A stretch of 6,753 bases of DNA, taken from positions 1-6,753 of the forward strand of contig JARPAQ010000164.1 of the NCBI GenBank assembly GCA_029460375.1, read 5' to 3'. The position numbers and the translations under genes are program-made. Shown here piece after piece: positions 5,374-6,753 of this stretch. Position 1 is the first letter of the stretch; each line of letters starts with the position of its first letter. The notes under the pieces were generated by a model, which made no database searches, had not been told where the DNA came from, and saw only the letters and a list, made by a program, of their open reading frames with translations. Source of the DNA: Nitrososphaerota archaeon (GTDB lineage Archaea; Thermoproteota; Nitrososphaeria; Nitrososphaerales; JACPRH01).

Positions 5374-5450
5374 GAGCCAACATATTAGCGATTCTAGGAA
5401 AGTCTCCACATGATATCTTATACTGGAAAAGGTCTTCTGTTTTCTGCAGT

Positions 5451-5948
5451 TCAGTTAGGAGGCATCGGTGTGTTGGTGGGCGGTGGATAATTGCCGCCGG
5501 AGTACATGTTGTCAATTGTGTTCCTGATGTCGATTGGATGGGCGTCATCTCGAACCATCGACCAGACCGTAGTGGCCTCGTCTATGCATGTTCCGCAGCC
5601 TGCTGCGTGCTGAGTGAACTGTCCAGCGTCGTCGTAGAAGCAGTCCCGGAGGTGTCTATGGTCGTACGGTAAGTGCGACATATCGACGCAGCCGCAGTAG
5701 CAGGGTATGTATTCGAAGAGGGTTTGTAGTCTTACTGCTGCTACGTATGATTCTGTCACAGCTGTAGTTCTGTAAGCGTAGTTGGGAAGTTCTATCCCTC
5801 CAGTATCTACGTTGGCTCGTGAGGTTGCTACCCAGATGGCTAGAGCGCCAACTCCAACTATTACTACCAAGAACACGACGCCTAAAGCGGTATTTCCTTT
5901 CTCTTTCTTCTTATTTTTAATGGTTCGTTTTCGACTTATCTTCGGCAT
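5451..5948 (-). CDS. Membrane-anchored PCYCGC-motif protein
   Basis: Belongs to the family of unknown function named for the PCYCGC motif (Pfam PF13798 as I recall it). The 165 residues comprise a very basic N-terminus (residues 3-17, mostly Lys/Arg), one hydrophobic segment (about 20-41) and an outward-facing domain by the positive-inside rule. The domain carries IPCYCGC (81-87), HLPYDHRHLRDCFYDD (92-107), QHAAGCGTC (113-121), and helix DEATTVWSM followed by IRNTIDNMY. Six Cys (83, 85, 87, 103, 118, 121) and His 92, 97, 99 and 114 could bind metal or form disulfides; the real ligand is unknown. The protein ends in a Pro-rich tail, PPPTNTPMPPN (151-161 and on). ATG at 5948 has a good Shine-Dalgarno motif GAGGT (5956-5960) seven bases upstream. 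Bacterial relatives are often lipoproteins; here a plain membrane anchor is seen without a lipobox Cys. It follows another membrane-anchored gene on the same strand by 111 bases. Confidence 0.88.
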   Translation of the reverse strand: MPKISRKRTIKNKKKEKGNTALGVVFLVVIVGVGALAIWVATSRANVDTGGIELPNYAYRTTAVTESYVAAVRLQTLFEYIPCYCGCVDMSHLPYDHRHLRDCFYDDAGQFTQHAAGCGTCIDEATTVWSMVRDDAHPIDIRNTIDNMYSGGNYPPPTNTPMPPN

Positions 5949-5955
5949 GCTCTAA

Positions 5956-5960
5956 ACCTC
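5956..5960 (-). promoter_or_regulatory. Shine-Dalgarno motif GAGGT for the PCYCGC gene
   Basis: GAGGT with a seven-base spacer to the ATG at 5948: the best-placed ribosome site in the window, in contrast to the leaderless or weak contexts elsewhere. Confidence 0.55.
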
Positions 5961-6004
5961 TACTGCATAGCTCCAGGTGTTAATCCATGTTACCGTAATT
6001 ACTG

Positions 6005-6012
6005 ATATAAAA
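6005..6012 (-). promoter_or_regulatory. TATA box of the PCYCGC gene
   Basis: TTTTATAT on the minus strand, centred about 60 bases upstream of the ATG. It predicts a start near 5982 and a leader of about 34 bases that includes the GAGGT motif. This suggests separate transcription from the 184-residue gene upstream. Confidence 0.45.
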
Positions 6013-6059
6013 TTCTTTTATGTTACATATGTAAGATCGTCTGTTGTTCATATCAAGGC

Positions 6060-6614
6060 TCAACCTTGCTGCCTATACTCTGAGATAAATTCGCGAGTAA
6101 TGCTGAGTGAATCCTCCAGAGAAACCTCGTTAATTAGAAGATAGAAGAGCCTATTCTCTTCAACCCAGAATACATCCACCTTGCCTTCACCCAGACTAGC
6201 ATACACCTGCACCCCGTTCAAAGAATGGTTCTTGGGTGTATACCCAAACTCTGGCTGCCGTTCCATCGCATCCACCATTCTACCGATATTAGCCTCCGCA
6301 TCTTCCTCACTTATGAAACTCGCCACCCAGAGGGACAAGCGTTTACTCAACGGGTTCATATACACCGCTATAGTAGCATCTTCTATATCTTCAACAGAAC
6401 CCACATGAAGAGTTTTAGTGCTTTCCAAGGCTTCGCGACCTTCAACCGAGGATACAAGTTTGAATTCACCTATTGTCTCCGGCACCGTTATCGTACCCTC
6501 TATTGGCTCCGTGTTATACCTAAAGTATACAGCCGAGGATGCTATTAGAATAAAAACTGCCAGAGCTATAACGAAATACAACCTTTCGCTCTTTAAGGCA
6601 ACCATCCCGCGCAT
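6060..6614 (-). CDS. Hypothetical membrane-anchored extracytoplasmic protein
   Basis: Family not recognised. The 184 residues consist of a short N-terminus, one hydrophobic segment (about 12-31, LYFVIALAVFILIASSAVYF) and an acidic outward domain. The domain reads as repeated strand and helix blocks: ATIAVYMNPLSKRLSLWVASF (split across 80-100), a helix SEEDAEANIGRMVDAME (102-118), GVQVYASLGEGKVDVFWVEE (134-153), LFYLLIN and a C-terminal helix. It contains no Cys, so neither lipoprotein nor disulfides. Start choice is ATG at 6614; ATG at 6605 (residue 4) is equally possible, since a TATA box at 6631-6638 predicts a start near 6608. It lies just upstream of the PCYCGC gene on the same strand, and both are single-pass surface proteins with N-inside topology, so a shared role is possible but not shown. 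Confidence 0.72.
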   Translation of the reverse strand: MRGMVALKSERLYFVIALAVFILIASSAVYFRYNTEPIEGTITVPETIGEFKLVSSVEGREALESTKTLHVGSVEDIEDATIAVYMNPLSKRLSLWVASFISEEDAEANIGRMVDAMERQPEFGYTPKNHSLNGVQVYASLGEGKVDVFWVEENRLFYLLINEVSLEDSLSITREFISEYRQQG

Positions 6615-6630
6615 TAGCTTACTGCGTTCA

Positions 6631-6638
6631 CTATATAG
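6631..6638 (-). promoter_or_regulatory. TATA box of the 184-residue membrane protein gene
   Basis: CTATATAG, an 8-base palindrome, centred 21 bases from ATG 6614 and 30 from ATG 6605. Normal archaeal spacing fits the second ATG better. GATATGG further upstream (centre about 6650) is an alternative that would give ATG 6614 a 10-base leader. Confidence 0.4.
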
Positions 6639-6712
6639 ACTAAACCCATATCACTAACTAAGTGCATAAACAGCTTCATCTAAACCAGAAGAAATATATG
6701 TAGGGTCTGTTG

Positions 6713-6750
6713 AGCTGCCAAAGGCTTAAATATGCTATGCTTTGGTAGCT
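6713..6750. repeat. 11-bp near-perfect inverted repeat enclosing a TATA-like box
   Basis: AGCTGCCAAAG (6713-6723) and CTTTGGTAGCT (6740-6750) are complementary at 10 of 11 positions, the eleventh being a G-T wobble. The 16-base interior contains TTAAATAT (6726-6733), a good plus-strand TATA box whose start site would lie just beyond the right edge (about 6755). It may be an operator for a gene to the right, or an RNA hairpin in a transcript crossing it. The 6615-6712 part of this flank shows only the TATA elements of the 184-residue gene. Confidence 0.5.
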
Positions 6751-6753
6751 TGC

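Noticed and set aside
5264..5548. 94-codon minus-strand reading frame overlapping the PCYCGC gene 3' end and the ncRNA region
   Set aside because: It starts inside the PCYCGC coding region in another frame, has no family resemblance, and its non-overlapping part is better explained by the plus-strand RNA.
1..6753. tRNA, rRNA, CRISPR repeats, insertion sequence ends or prophage genes
   Set aside because: No cloverleaf with T-arm GTTCRA context, no regularly spaced repeats, and no transposase or integrase motifs were seen on either strand.

Overview
The window looks archaeal, most likely a TACK/Thermoproteota-type lineage. AT-rich TATA-like boxes, some with purine-rich BRE-like flanks, lie about 25-38 bases upstream of several starts. 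Leaders appear short or absent, and four of seven protein genes begin with TTG. The protein families (archaeal-type split glutamate synthase amidotransferase, RAD55/KaiC-like ATPase, PCYCGC protein) agree. The lineage below 'archaeon' is an inference.

Left part (1-2740, minus strand) is an ammonium-assimilation block. A class I glutamine synthetase (glnA, 1406-2740) is followed after 265 bases by the glutaminase subunit of an archaeal-type glutamate synthase (1-1141), which runs off the left edge. Together they give the GS-GOGAT route: ammonia to glutamine, then glutamine amide nitrogen to glutamate. Each gene has its own TATA box, so they are probably two transcripts. glnA may have an unusual leader: a predicted start site coincides with the ATG of a 27-codon upstream ORF whose stop overlaps the glnA TTG start.

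Middle part (2741-5169) has a divergent nitroreductase-family gene on the plus strand (2991-3503). A RAD55/KaiC-like signalling ATPase (3653-4336, minus) and an unrecognised 221-residue protein that may have a PD-(D/E)XK-like core (4504-5169, minus) follow.

Right part (5170-6753): a stretch without a credible protein gene, between the 221-residue gene and the PCYCGC gene, contains what I read as an independent structured non-coding RNA on the plus strand (about 5214-5373). It has a TATA-like box at the right distance, a closing terminal helix, a GAAA-capped hairpin, a long bulged helix and a terminal run of seven T. I could not assign it to a known RNA family and consider it the best candidate for something undescribed here. 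Further right are two single-pass membrane-anchored proteins on the minus strand: a PCYCGC-motif protein (5451-5948) and an unrecognised exported protein (6060-6614). The right edge carries an 11-bp near-perfect inverted repeat around a TATA box. No tRNA, rRNA, CRISPR array or insertion sequence was seen.
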